Source: Thecamonas trahens ATCC 50062 (lineage: Eukaryota > Apusozoa > Apusomonadida > Apusomonadidae). Taken from it: a DNA stretch of 64,000 nt. Below are positions 29,801 to 40,721 of this stretch, piece by piece. Both the position numbers and the translations under genes were made by a program. The stretch lies in the NCBI RefSeq assembly GCF_000142905.1, contig NW_013657640.1, positions 177,246 through 241,245 on the forward strand, written 5' to 3'. Position 1 is the first letter of the stretch, and each line of letters begins with the position of its first letter. The notes beneath the pieces are model-generated. The model had not been told where the DNA came from, searched no databases, and was given only the letters and a program-made list of their open reading frames with translations.

Positions 29801-31977
29801 TCAGCCTCGGTCTTGGTCTCGGCATCGGCATCGACATCGGCGTCGGTCTCGCCAGACTCTGACGCGGCAATTGGGAGCGGCAACGGGGCCGAGGCCAGCG
29901 CAGCCGAGTACGAGGTGGCGACGGCAAGGAGCGCTGCGGCCTGGGCGGGCGGAAGCGCAAAGACAAGCTCAGGCAGGGTGGAAGAGACGTCAAGGATGTC
30001 CGAGGAGAGGTCGAGGGCCCGGAGGGCGAGCGAGGTGGGAGCGATGACGTTGGCGCCGCCGGCCGAGAGCGCGACGTCGGTGGCGTCGACAGTGACAACG
30101 GTGCGGACGTCAGCCGGCTGGGGGTGGTTTCCAGCAAGGGCGGCATCCTTGGCGTCGCCGGCAAACGAGACGACGGTGAGGCCGGTTGTGGTGAGGGCAA
30201 CTTCCGAGTCGAGGGCCAGAGTAAGGGCCTGCAGAGCGATGTCGAGATTGATGACGGAGCGGCCAGCACAAGCCGCTAGGGTCACGCGCTGGAACTCCTT
30301 GAGCTGGGCGGCGTACGAAGCGTAGATTGAGTCGAGGAGCGCATTGTGCGGGACGGAGAATGCGGCAACAAGCCGGCCGAGCGAGGAAGCAGAGATGCCG
30401 GCGGTACAAGGCAGCGAGCGGATGCGAAGACTGTACTGCGGGAGCGGGTGCGGATCGGCCGAGAGCGACTTGGCGAGCGAGCAGGTGAGGGCGTGGGCAT
30501 GGGCCGAGTCGCCAAACGAGACAATGTCGGTATTGGCGGTGGTGTCGGCGACGCGGAACGATCCCAGGCTTGCGTCAAAGGCAAAACCCGAGTTTGAGAC
30601 CGAGGCTGTGAGGCCCAGGCTGGTGGCGGTGGCATCAAGAAGCTTGTCCCCAGCATCGGTGAGGGCGAGTGAGAGCGAGGAGAGCTTGACCGAGGCATCG
30701 AGGAGGACGTACGACGGCGGGAGATCGTCAGCGGACGAGAGAGCGGAGAGCTCGTCGGCCGACGAGAGACCCAGCAAATCGACCATTTCGTCGTCGGTGA
30801 GGACGGTAGGGGGCGGAGCGTGAGCGGAATCGTCTGCAGGCGCAGGCGACGGCGACGACCACCACGATGAGAAGAGGCGCGAGACGATCGATTGCGAGGC
30901 GGCGAGCTCTGCGGCGGCCTTTTCCGCAGCAAGCGAGGCGACAAGGGCGTCGTGGGCTACTTTGCGGCGGGCGGCGCGGAGTACAGCAAGCGGGAGGGCC
31001 GACTCGAGGTACTCGCACTCGTCAGGGGCCGAGTCGGGGCCGGCAAGGAGAAGCGCTGAATAGCGCTCCGCGAGCTGGTCGGCGTCTGCGGCGAGGTCGT
31101 TGTCCTGCAAGTGGTAGGCGTGGCGGGCAATTTTGGAGTACATGGAACAGGTGGCGAGGACACGCGCGAGAGCTTGCCACTGGGCCGAGTCGAGGGCGAG
31201 GTCAACGCCCGAGTTGAGGCCGAGGGTAGCGGTGATGCGCGGCGTCTCGGGCGATGAGGCCGGATCGCGGACGATGGCAACCTTGAGCTCGCCATCGAGC
31301 GGACGGAGGACGCTGGCCGCGTCTGGAGTCGAGCTGACGTCGGCGTGGATGGAGAGGCCCGAAAGCGAGCCGAGCTTGTGGATGAGGGTGGAGGAGCAGT
31401 TCTCGACAAAGGTGGGGACCCAGGCTTCATCGGTCGAGGTAAAGGCGAGCGAGTCGAGGGTAACCCCCATGGAGAGCTCACCGTCCTCGATGTAGCTGAG
31501 CTTGACGTCTGTGAGGGTGACCTGCAGATTCTCGGCCATCTTTGTGGCGAGACGATCAAGCATACCATCAGAAGCCTTGTCGGTTTCGGGAACGGGCGCA
31601 CCGGCGCCCTTGGAGCGGAGGGCGGCCTCGATGCGGAGAGCGTCGTCTGCGGCGAGCTCATCGAGGCGAGCACGCTTGATGGCCAGACGCTCGCGATCGT
31701 CAGGTACACGCTTGGGCCCGAGACGAAGGTGGACGCCCGAGACCTCCATAGAGACAGGCGTCGACCAGACCTTCCACGGAATGCGGACGGAGACCTTGGC
31801 GAGCGAGCCGGAGACGACGGCGAGAGGGTAGTCGACAAAGGCCGCCGGCTCGATCTCCAGGTTCTCCAGCTCGACCACACCCGAGGTAATAGCCACCTTG
31901 AGAGCCTCAGGCTCAATAGCCTTGACATACTTGCCGAGTTTGGCGGTGACCACGCGGGCCACGGTGTCCTCCAGCAT
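20897..31977 (-). CDS. VPS13-family bridge-like lipid transfer protein
   Basis: Giant rod-like protein with a hydrophobic groove that moves bulk phospholipid between membranes at contact sites; about 3,690 aa once the frame is repaired. The chorein N-terminus starts MLEDTVARVVTAKLGKYVKA and has VELENLEIEPAAF and IPWKVWSTPVSMEV. Long beta-rich RBG-type repeats follow, with VAB/SHR-like sections in the middle to C-terminal third (GLALRLSVDG, PWEARFAKSG, YRIRNQTPFALEV, VVIQPRYVLVNETS). The C-terminal domain (GNPLGLVADLKTGVSDAFYEP, then GVTTGLRRFGKGLISG and ARGFFKGVGKGVAGLVTKP) is diagnostic. The frame breaks once at about 22467-22490, requiring one extra base. Both sides match VPS13, so it is one gene. 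Stop at 20897. Head to head with COG8, with 173 bp between start codons. Confidence 0.93.
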
Positions 31978-32150
31978 GACGACGGATAGGGAGAGGAGGC
32001 GGTGATCAGTTGGTGATCGAAGACGGTAAACCGGGTGGCGAAAGAAAAAGGTCGTGCGAGGCGGTGATCGCGGCGGTGATCAAAAAGCCGCCCAAGGCGA
32101 GGCAACGAGGCAAGGCACACGCGACTTTGCTGTGCGCGCGGGGGAGGGGG
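31978..32150. promoter_or_regulatory. Bidirectional promoter region VPS13/COG8
   Basis: 173 bp separate the two start codons, so both genes presumably share regulatory sequence. I see repeated ggtgatc units (about 31990-32080) but no canonical core motif. Confidence 0.5.
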
Positions 32151-33044
32151 ATGACGGAGCAACTTGTGGCACGGGTGACAGGCGGGATAGAAGGAGAGGT
32201 GGGGCCAGAGCATGTGCGGTATGCTGGGTCACTGAGTGGGTACTCGCTGGGACGGCTGAGGAGCGAGCCCGCGGCGGTGCAAGGGGCGGCGGCGCGGTTG
32301 GCGGCGGCGTTGGAGGAGACAGCGCAGAAGGAGTACCCGGCGTTCGTGCATGCAGCGGCGACAATGGGCGAGGTCCGGCATGAGTTTGAGGCGGTGTCTG
32401 AGGCGCTGGACGGGGTGGTGGCGAGGCTGCCTGCGGCTGTGGACGCCGCACACCACTTTGCTGAGGCTGGGCGGGCGGCGCTGGACGAACGGCGACGCAA
32501 CGCGCTGGTCTTGGCGCAAGCGCCACAGCTTGTGGAGCTGCTGGAGGCGCCTGCACTGATGGAGTCGCTGGTGCGAGCCGAAGCGTACGACGATGCGCTT
32601 GCGCTGCGTGAGTTTGTTGTCAAGGCCGGGAAGAAGCTCGGCCACATTCCGCTGGTGGCGAGCTTGGTGGGCAAGGTGGGCCGAGCGACGGCGCTGATGG
32701 TGGGCCAGATCCGTGCCCAGTTGGAGAGCGACGTCAAGGTGCCTGCCTGCATTACCTTGGTCTCGCTCCTCCGCCGGGTCGGTCTGTTCTCGCCGCGGCA
32801 GCTGCGGGTCATGTTTCTGGCAGCACGCAACGCTTTTCTGCGTCAGCAGCTGGAGGCTGTGCCGACGTCCGAGGCCGGGCACTATGTGCTGGACATGATC
32901 AACGCGTACCGAGTGACTGCGCTGCATGTGGTGACGCAGTACTCTGCCGTCTTTGCCGACGATCTGAACTCGGACGGCGGCGCTGCGAGGGCGGCGCTGT
33001 CGACGCCATTGGAGCTGGGCGAGGGCGAGGGCGCAGGGCCGGGN
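32151..33044 (+). CDS. COG8: Conserved oligomeric Golgi complex subunit 8 (partial, 3' end in gap)
   Basis: COG8 (Dor1) is a lobe-B subunit of the COG tether for intra-Golgi retrograde vesicles. ATG 32151 gives MTEQLVARVTGG; an in-frame extension upstream has no family similarity. The 298 visible residues match the Dor1 domain: YAGSLSGYSLGRLRSEP, KEYPAFVHAAATMGEVRHEFE, RRRNALVLAQAPQLVELLEAP, YDDALALREFVVKAGKKLGHIP, QIRAQLESDVKVPACITLVSLLRRVGLFS in pieces, then ARNAFLRQQLEAVP and VVTQYSAVFADD. The gene runs into the N gap at 33045. Human COG8 is about 612 aa, so roughly half is missing, more than the 466 N would hold if the next gene also starts there. Confidence 0.93.
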
Positions 33045-33510
33045 NNNNNNNNNNNNNNNNNNNNNNNNNNNNNNNNNNNNNNNNNNNNNNNNNNNNNNNN
33101 NNNNNNNNNNNNNNNNNNNNNNNNNNNNNNNNNNNNNNNNNNNNNNNNNNNNNNNNNNNNNNNNNNNNNNNNNNNNNNNNNNNNNNNNNNNNNNNNNNNN
33201 NNNNNNNNNNNNNNNNNNNNNNNNNNNNNNNNNNNNNNNNNNNNNNNNNNNNNNNNNNNNNNNNNNNNNNNNNNNNNNNNNNNNNNNNNNNNNNNNNNNN
33301 NNNNNNNNNNNNNNNNNNNNNNNNNNNNNNNNNNNNNNNNNNNNNNNNNNNNNNNNNNNNNNNNNNNNNNNNNNNNNNNNNNNNNNNNNNNNNNNNNNNN
33401 NNNNNNNNNNNNNNNNNNNNNNNNNNNNNNNNNNNNNNNNNNNNNNNNNNNNNNNNNNNNNNNNNNNNNNNNNNNNNNNNNNNNNNNNNNNNNNNNNNNN
33501 NNNNNNNNNN
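33045..33510. other. Assembly gap (N)
   Basis: 466 unknown bases hiding the 3' half of COG8 and probably the 5' end of the DUF4795-like gene. The right flank is a simple repeat, a likely cause of the gap. Confidence 0.99.
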
Positions 33511-33663
33511 TGGGCCTGTCTGCGCTGGTGCTGGTGCTGCTGGTGCTGCTTGCTGTCTGCTGGTGCTGCTGGTGCTGCTGGTGCTGCTGGTGCGGCTTGC
33601 TGTCTACTGGTGCTGCTGGTGCTGCTGGTGCTGCTGGTGCTGCTGGTGCTGGTGCTGCTTGCT
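33511..33663. repeat. gctgctggt-type tandem repeat at gap edge
   Basis: Repeats of tgctgctgg with occasional gcttgctgtctg interruptions. They lie just before a likely acceptor (33697-33702, tggacag), so they are probably intron or leader sequence rather than coding; translations are Cys/Trp or Leu/Val runs. Confidence 0.85.
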
Positions 33664-33702
33664 GTCTGCTGCGGGGTGGGGACTGGTGCTGTGGGTGGAC
33701 AG

Positions 33703-35820
33703 CAATCTGGTGTCCATCAACTACGGAAACTTGTCGGTGGTGCTGGAGGCTGTGCTGAAGACCGTCAACGAGCATGCCCAGCATCTGACTCGGCTGTCGG
33801 CTCAGCCCAAGCCGCTGCAGGCGGACGCCCTCGATCCGCTCCTGGCGCGGTTGGACGCGCTCGAGAGCGAGCGGAAGGCAGAGAAGGCCGCCGCCGCCGC
33901 CCGCGAGAAGGAGCTCAAGGATGCGGTGAGGGCCGCAGAGGCCAAGGTCGCTGCCCTCGAGGCAGTCGTCACCCCGCTTGCCGATGACGTTTCCAACGTC
34001 GTGGCCCTTGCCGCAGGCGCCATGCCCAGGTCCGAGACCGAAGACCGCCTTGCAGAGATCGGCAGCAGCCAGTCCAAGCTCGCCGATCGCCTCACCGTCC
34101 TCGCCAACAGCCTGCCGGAGACGTATGCGACAAAGGCCGAGGTGAGCGAGATGGGAGCAGCCCGCAAGAGCCCTGCGCCGGCCCGCCCAGGCAGCACCTC
34201 GACGCCGCTGGGTGCCGGCCTAGGCGCCGACAGCTCTGGCCTTGCTGTCGAGGTCGAGGGCCTTGCCTCGCGGATGGCAGACCTCGAAGGCCTTGTCGGC
34301 GGCGTCGAGGTGCCAGGCGTTCGCGACGCAGCAAACGTGCTCGAGGCCCGCGCCGATGCTGTCCACGCCGTTGTCTCGGAGCTCGAGGCCAAGATGGCCA
34401 TTCTGTCCGATCAGGTAGCGGCGGCAGCAGCGGCAGCGGCGACAGGCGGATCTGGTGGTGGCTCTGGCGATGATCATGGTTCCGCTGCTGGCGGCTCCGG
34501 TGACGGCGGTGCCATGCTGGCAGGCCTCTCGTCGGACGTCTCCAAGCTCAAGATGCTGCGGCCGGAGATCGACACGCTCAAGCACTCGTTGGCCTCGCTG
34601 CGGTCGACGGTGGCGGACGCTGTCGCCCGCGAGGCCGACACCTCTGGCCTACTGGAGACCCACGACGCGACGATCAAGAACCTCGACGCGGCTGCAGCCA
34701 AGAGCCGCGCGCGGCTGGCGGAGCTCGAGTCCGAGCTCGCCCTGGTCAAAGATGCCGCCGCGCCGGCGTCGGGCCTCGACTCGCTCAAGCAGAACATGGC
34801 GTCGCTCAAGAGCATGCTCAACGCGCTCGAGGCCGAGTCGGGCGAGGCCAAGGCCGCTGCCGCGACCAGCGAGACCGGCGCGACAGTTGGCTCAGGTGAA
34901 GCCAGAGCCAGCAGCGCTGTGGTCAAGGCTGCGCTCGACGCCCTGCGGAGCCGGGTCAGCAAGCTGGAGGCGCGAGCGGCGAGTGGAGGTGCAGCTGTCG
35001 CCACAGCATCTGGCGGTAGTGCAGGCGCCGGAGGCAGCGATGCGCTGGTGCAGTACCGGCTTGACGCGAGCCTGGAGAGTGACGACGCGGTGGTCTTCTC
35101 ACCGCTCAACTCGCTGGGCGGGTCGGGCTGCTGAAGGACGATCTTGCGGCGCTGCAGGAGCCGCTGGCGGCGGCGCTGCGCGAAAAGGCTGAGCTCGGCT
35201 ACGTCGACGAGGCGCTCAACGAGCTTGATGAGCGGCTGCGGTCGCTGGCCAACTTTGCGTCGGACAAGCTCGAAGCGCTCGCCAACGCGGTGCGAAGCCG
35301 GGCGTCGATTCGCGACATGCAGGAGATGGAGGAGGACTTGCTCGGCATGCTCTCGGCCTCAACTGGTGAGGGCTCGTACACCACCGCCGGTAGGCTGCAT
35401 TTCCGCTGTCTCTCGTGCAACCGGTCGACTGCCACAGTCTCAGGCCCAGCTTCATCGTTTTACACCCGCTCGCTCACCTCGTCGGGCCGCCCGGCCACCG
35501 CTGCCGGGCCAGCCACGTCCTCCTTCGGGCGCGCCGGCTCGAGCCCGCGCAACATGCGCCCGCCGTCGGCCGCTGGGGCCACCGCCCTGTATCCCACAGG
35601 CGTCACGCCAACTGCCCTCTTCGGTGTCGACAACAGGGTGTACCACGGGCGGGTGGAGACCGATGGCGAGGCCAGTGCCGGCGCCGGCAACTACGCCACA
35701 CATCCGCGTCCGCGCTCCTCGCAGACCATGCTCAACCGCCCGCCGGCCGAGCCCGAGTACGGCGTGCCCGGGACTGGACCGGTCGACGTCGAGTACACCG
35801 ATACGTACGAGATTCGGTGA
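33703..35820 (+). CDS. DUF4795 (QRICH2/C16orf96-like) coiled-coil protein, probable axonemal component
   Basis: The visible part starts after a likely acceptor with NLVSINYGNLSVVLEAVLKTV, which resembles the N-terminus of DUF4795 proteins (VNFxALHxLLxxxL). Long Ala/Glu/Leu coiled coils with Gly/Ser linkers follow. The first frame ends at 35134 (GGSGC stop). The neighbouring frame continues at once with LLKDDLAALQEPLAAALREKAELG in pieces, then RDMQEMEEDLLGML and HFRCLSCNR, the C-terminal signature of the family. This implies one base lost in the G-rich run 35115-35127. The last about 130 residues are Ser/Pro/Thr-rich and end with an acidic Tyr-rich tail (TYEIR). QRICH2 functions in sperm flagella; an axonemal role here is inference. 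The start codon lies in or beside the gap. It converges with the EF-hand gene, 55 bp between stops. Confidence 0.72.
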
Positions 35821-35875
35821 GCTCGCATCTAAAGACAGGAAGGAGGAGGAGGAACAATTGTGTGTGTCATGGAGC

Positions 35876-38800
35876 TCACGAGACATGGATCTCAAAGATG
35901 AGGCTGAGATTGCCGGCAAGGGCAGCCTGGACAAAGGTCTCAACGTCGACGCCCTGAGTGCCTGCGCCGCCGAGGTTGTCAAAGGTGGTGCGGACAAGCT
36001 GGTCGATGGTGGTGGCAGAGATCTGGTCACCGCGGGCCTGGACTGAGGCCTGCATGGCGGCGGCCATTTCGTCACGGGTGAGGATGCCATTGCCGTCGGT
36101 ATCGTAGGCGGCAAAGAGCAAGCGCATTCGCTCCTCGTCGGTCCCACGCTGGAGGGTGGAGAGGCCGGCAACGTACTCGCGAAAGTCGAGCGAGCCGTTG
36201 CGGTCCGAATCAAAGGCGACAAAGTTGCGATGGATGGTCTCGTCGTCTGTGCAGCCGAGCATGCGCAGGCCGTGGGCAAACTGCTCCTCGTCCAGCAAGT
36301 CGCCGGTGGCGATGGCCTTCCACTGCTCGTACAGGGTCTCAAGCTCGTCCGAGCCAAAGTGGGTGACGGTGGCCAGCTCACTGAGCAGGACTGACTTGTC
36401 GGCGACAACCGGCGAGGAGAGGGCGACGCCGCCGGAGAAAAGGCAAAGGCGCCGACGTCGAGGCCAGGGAGCATGGGCCCGTTCGAAGCCATGTCCATGG
36501 CGTTCTTGCGGTCAAAGAGGATCGAGGTCTGCAGGCCGAGCGCTGGTGTGACGTCGTCCTTGTCGCGGACAACGTGGAGCTGGACGCGGAGACCGTAAAA
36601 GTGGCCGACGGCTCGCTCAAACGCGGCCTGCGAGTCGACCATGACCACGCCGTGTGAGGCTTCCATCCGCTCCCGGGCCTCAGCCTCCACAGCTGCTGCG
36701 GCTGCCTCGCCATCGCCGCGGGCCTTGAGTTCCTCATCGACATAGTACATCACAAGCTTGCCAAAGTACTCCACCTGCTTCTGGACAGCGACGACTAGGT
36801 CGTGGTACTTGACGCTGCGGAGCTCGAAGAAGATGGGCGCTTTGGGCCATTCGGGGTCCTCCAGAGTGGCCTTGATGGGCAAGGCACGGCCGGCCGACGG
36901 ACCGACGCGGGCCGACGGCGTGTCTGCTGCCGACGGCACGCCGATGCTCAGCAGGCCCGAGTCGAAGAACTTGTCCATGAGGGTGCGGATGTAGGTGGCG
37001 CGGTGGCGAGCCTGTTTCCCGCGCATGGCCTCAAAGACCGAGCGGAGCTTGAGAAGCACCCCGTGGATGCGGGCCTCGGCCGACGGCTTGCCAGGCTCCT
37101 GGAAACGCCATGCTCCGAGGACCTCGGTCGGAACGGCGGTCATCTCCTCGAGGAGCTGGCCAAAGATGCCGAGCTCGTCGAGCGAGAAGCGGGCGACATA
37201 GGGGTTGACATCGGACAAGGCGTCGGCCTCGATGTCGCCGGCGTTGAGGATGTTCTTGATCGACTTGAGGACTACTGAGAGGGTGCCAAACTTGAGGACC
37301 GGGAGCGTATACTCGTACATCTGAGTGAGGACATCGTCATCCTCAAAGTGGAACAGCTTGAGGCACTCGCAGAGGACCGAGACCATGCCCAGATCCTCGA
37401 CGAGGTACTTGACCTGCGACGCCGTCCCTCTGGTCCCGTACTGCAAGACGCGCAGGGCCTTGACTCGAGTGACCGGGTCGGAGGCGACAAGCTCAGTAAG
37501 GGCGACAAACGAGCGGGCCTCGATGAGCGGCTGAACCTGACCCTTCATGCCCGCGAGGACACCTGCGAGGTGGACGGCAAGCAGCCGGGTTGCGCCGTCG
37601 GCAAACGGGAGGACAGCGGTGAGGGCGTCGACAAGGTTGAGGCTGAGCAGGATGGCAGCGAGGCTGTCGTCGGTGAGGATGTGGACAAGGGCCGAGAGGA
37701 CCGAGACGCGAGCAGCAGCGTGCTCCGAAGTGACGAGGGCGACCAGGGCAAGCAGGAGCTCCTGGGAGGCGTGCTCGACGGCAATGCCCGGAAGAAGGTG
37801 GGCAAGGGCGGCGAGAGCGTGATGGAGGACGACCGGGTCAAAGATCGACTTGCCGAAAGCGAGGACAAGCGATGTTGAGAGCGGGAGCGCAGGGCTGATC
37901 CGCTCCCACGGTGCCGACTCTCCCGTTGTCGCGCCGCAGAACAGCGAGAGGACCCAGACTGCACGGCGAAGAAAGACGACACTCGGCGAGCTCAGCGTAG
38001 TCGAGAGCGTGGAGTCGACGAGCGAGCGGGTGAGGTTGACGACGGCGACGTCGATGCCGGCCTCGACCAGAGCCGACCGCATCTCGGGCGTCTTGTAGAG
38101 GCAGGCACCAATGGCAAGGAGAGCAGCCGAGGTAACCGCCATGTTGTTCGAGTCGAGGCCAACGCGCATGGCCCTGGCGCCGCCGAGGCTCTTGATCAGC
38201 TCCTTGTAGTAGAGCGAGGTCTCGTGCATGGCGTGCGAGTCGGGAAGGGCGCCGATGCACGGCCCGCGGGCGAGGAGGCCAAGGCAGAGCAGAGCCTTCT
38301 CCTGCAGCTTTTCGTGGTCGGCGAGGCCGGCGTAGATGACAAGGCGCGGCAGAGCGGTCTCGATTGCGGAGAATAGGCCGATAAGGCCATCACCGATCTC
38401 GCGGCGCTCCATCGGGGTGCGGAAGATGACAAGGCCGCGGAGGAGGTAGTAAACCGTGCGAGTCGGTATGTACGCCTCTTCGGCGTCGGCAGCGTCCCGC
38501 ACGGCGGCCATGAGCTGGCCAAAGTCGCCCTCGCCGAGGTGGTCGATGTACTCATCCTTGTCGTAGCGAGAGAAGCGCTGCAGCGAGAGATTCGGCAGCG
38601 GGAGGGTCTCAAACTGGGCGTACTTGGAGTGGTCGACAGGAAAGTCCGCCAGAGCGATTTCGGCCGCCTCGAGCGGGCCTGGGCCGAGCTCAGGCTCGGC
38701 CGGCCACATGCCTTCGCCAGACTGGAACTGATTGAACCAAGCCTGAATGGCGGTGTGGATCTTGGCACGGCCGCTGTCGAGGTTCTTCTCGGAGACAAGC

Positions 38801-39497
38801 GCGAAGCGGTCCTTGTCGGAGAGCAGCCAGTCCTCCATGGCGCGGCGAAAGTCGAGCCAAGAGGCCGAGCGGCGCGAGGCAACCTTTTGGCGCGCATGGC
38901 CGCAGCAAGCGCTGATGCTGGCTTGGGCGACGAAGCGCCGGCAGAGAGCGACATGGACATCGGCCCAGCCAGCGGGTCATCGTCGTCCTCCTCGACAGCG
39001 TCATCGCCACCTGAGGCCATTTGGCCGGTCATGACACGCATCAGAGCCTCGACCTCGTCGTTAGAGCGGTGGATCTCCGGCATGTTCTTAGCCAGAAACG
39101 CTGCAAGCTCTGAGGTGGATACGGTGGACGAGCCGTTCGAGTCCATCATCGAGAACACGGCCTGGACCTCTGCCACCTGTTCATCGGAGAGGAAAGAAGC
39201 CTGGAGAGAGCAAGGCGGACGGGATGGAGATGGGGGGAGATGGGGGTGGTGATGTTGAGGTCCGTGGTGATGTTCGTGGTGATGTTCGTGGTAATGTCCG
39301 TGGTAACGTCCACCACGCCATGTTGTCCGTGGTGTTGTCCGTGGTCGCGTTCCCGCCCATGTCGCATTGTCGCCATGATGACCCCGCCCCCGCCCCGGCC
39401 ACACGCAAACCGCCCACAACCCGTATTCCATGAGTCCACAACCTCTCCCTCCTCCCTCCTCTTCCACGTCCCTCCACAACACATATGCACATACCAT
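35876..39497 (-). CDS. EF-hand protein with armadillo-like middle and possible PB1 region
   Basis: Function unknown. Exon 1 appears to be only ATG (39495-39497, donor GTATGT). Exon 2 starts at 39200 after ctctccag, giving MASFLSDEQVAEVQAVFSMM with an incomplete EF-hand (MDSNGSSTVSTSE). An Asp-rich linker follows, then an all-helical middle with armadillo-like character. Next is a segment (FFELRSVKYHDLVVAVQKQV ... FERAVGHFYGLRVQLHVV) that could be a PB1 fold. Last come two good EF-hands, FDSDRNGSLDFREY and YDTDGNGILTRDE, with canonical Ca2+ ligands. Two frame breaks, at the A-runs complementary to 38885-38888 and 36438-36441, each need one extra base; homology-like continuity (DFRRAMEDWLL; SGGVALSSPVVADKSVLL) supports a single gene of about 1,110 aa. 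Likely Ca2+-regulated scaffold; inference only. Confidence 0.7.
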
Positions 39498-39902
39498 AAC
39501 GCAGGCTGTACTCTTCAAGTCAAGTGCCCAGGCCCTGTCCCCCTCCCCCCTCCCCTGGCCGCTCCCCGACTCTCTCCGTCTGTGCCTTCCCGCCGAACGA
39601 GGAGCACTCAAGGCCTCGCTGCCACATCCACCACCACCGCCAGCCACCGGCTACCTTGGCACACAGTCGCATCACCCGGTCTAAACCCATCCCTCCCCTC
39701 CCCCCTCGTATGCGTATGTATGTATGTGAGATCCACTGAGCGCAGGTGAGTGGCCAAGAAGGGGGTTATTGTGGTGCCGTGATCGGGCCCATGGCATTGG
39801 TTGTGGGCAACGTCGGTATCGGCATCATGGTGGTAGATGTGTTGCGGGTGATTGAATCGACTTGAGAGAGGGAGGAGTGGATGGGGCGAGCCACAGATGC
39901 AG
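39498..39902. other. Intergenic, no gene seen
   Basis: Pyrimidine-rich on the left, with a gtatgtatgtatg run near 39711-39727. It holds the 5' flank of the EF-hand gene and the 3' flank of the saposin-like gene. No coding, tRNA or repeat feature is supported. Confidence 0.5.
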
Positions 39903-40721
39903 TCATAGATCGTCCTTGATGGTCTCGAGGGCGGCCTCGATGGTGGCAGCCTGTTCACGGAGAACAGTCTCGTCCGCCAAATGGTCGGCGAGTGCATCGT
40001 GGACGTCATCAGCGGAGTCCAAATGACGGTGCACAACGCCAAGGGCGTCCATGACTGCGCGGGCGCGGCGCAGGCGCAGCTCGGGCGAGTCTTCCTTGGC
40101 CGAGGCCGCTCCCGAGGCTGCAGCCGCCAGCTTTCGATCCAGCTCGGCGCGCATGGCATCGACAGCCTCGATGGCCTTGGCATTGTCGCCATGAGCCAAA
40201 TGCGGTCGGATGCCGTTGCGGCTGGTGAGAGCGCGTCGGGCGGCAGCCACGTCCCGGGCAAGCGTCTGCAGGCGGTCAACGCCATGAGCTAGCAGCACCG
40301 CTCTTGTTTCCTGTGGATGATCGTCCAGCGGCTTGCGAGCGCCATCTTCGGCAAGAGCCTCCGAAAGGCAGAGATGATGATCGAGGCAAAAGGCGGCAGC
40401 ATGGGCAGCAGCATCATCGGCAGCGATGGCTGCAGCATGCGGAGCGTGACGGGCGAGCCAGTCGAGGCAGTCATCGCCATGGTTTTCCAGCAGCATGTGA
40501 CAAAGGGCATGCATGGTCGATGGCACAGCCTCACACACAGCCTCCATGGCCACCGATGCTGTGGGCCAGGTCGTGGCCAGAGCCGAGATGGTGGTCAGAC
40601 ACGTGTCGCACACCAGCAGCGACGGAGCTGCCGTCACCGACTTTGCCCACGTTGTCGCAGAGAGGAGAAGGACCAAGACCACAAGGAGAAAGACGACGGG
40701 AGTGGGGGTGGAGGAGACCAT
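39903..40721 (-). CDS. Secreted saposin-like protein
   Basis: 272 aa. A signal peptide (VVFLLVVLVLLLSATTWA) leads to a Cys-patterned segment compatible with a saposin-B fold: C38xxC41, C63, C74, C112, C118, plus an extra C85. Saposins bind lipids and assist lysosomal hydrolases or permeabilise membranes. The C-terminal 150 residues form a charged helical region (RLQTLARDVAAARRALTSR ... TIEAALETIKDDL) without cysteines. The spacing C74-C112 is longer than the usual C4-C5 gap, so the family call is tentative. ATG at 40719-40721. No enzyme domain is attached, unlike the saposin-ceramidase gene further on. Confidence 0.6.
   Translation of the reverse strand: MVSSTPTPVVFLLVVLVLLLSATTWAKSVTAAPSLLVCDTCLTTISALATTWPTASVAMEAVCEAVPSTMHALCHMLLENHGDDCLDWLARHAPHAAAIAADDAAAHAAAFCLDHHLCLSEALAEDGARKPLDDHPQETRAVLLAHGVDRLQTLARDVAAARRALTSRNGIRPHLAHGDNAKAIEAVDAMRAELDRKLAAAASGAASAKEDSPELRLRRARAVMDALGVVHRHLDSADDVHDALADHLADETVLREQAATIEAALETIKDDL

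Noticed and set aside
32010-33758. One open frame from COG8 through the N gap
   Set aside because: Ns cannot be translated; the residues after the gap are a simple repeat unlike COG8, so the CDS is cut at 33044.
39200-39494. His-rich N-terminal extension of the EF-hand protein
   Set aside because: The His/Pro/Arg-rich translation is low-complexity intron sequence; ATG|GTATGT and ctctccag|GCT define the intron better.
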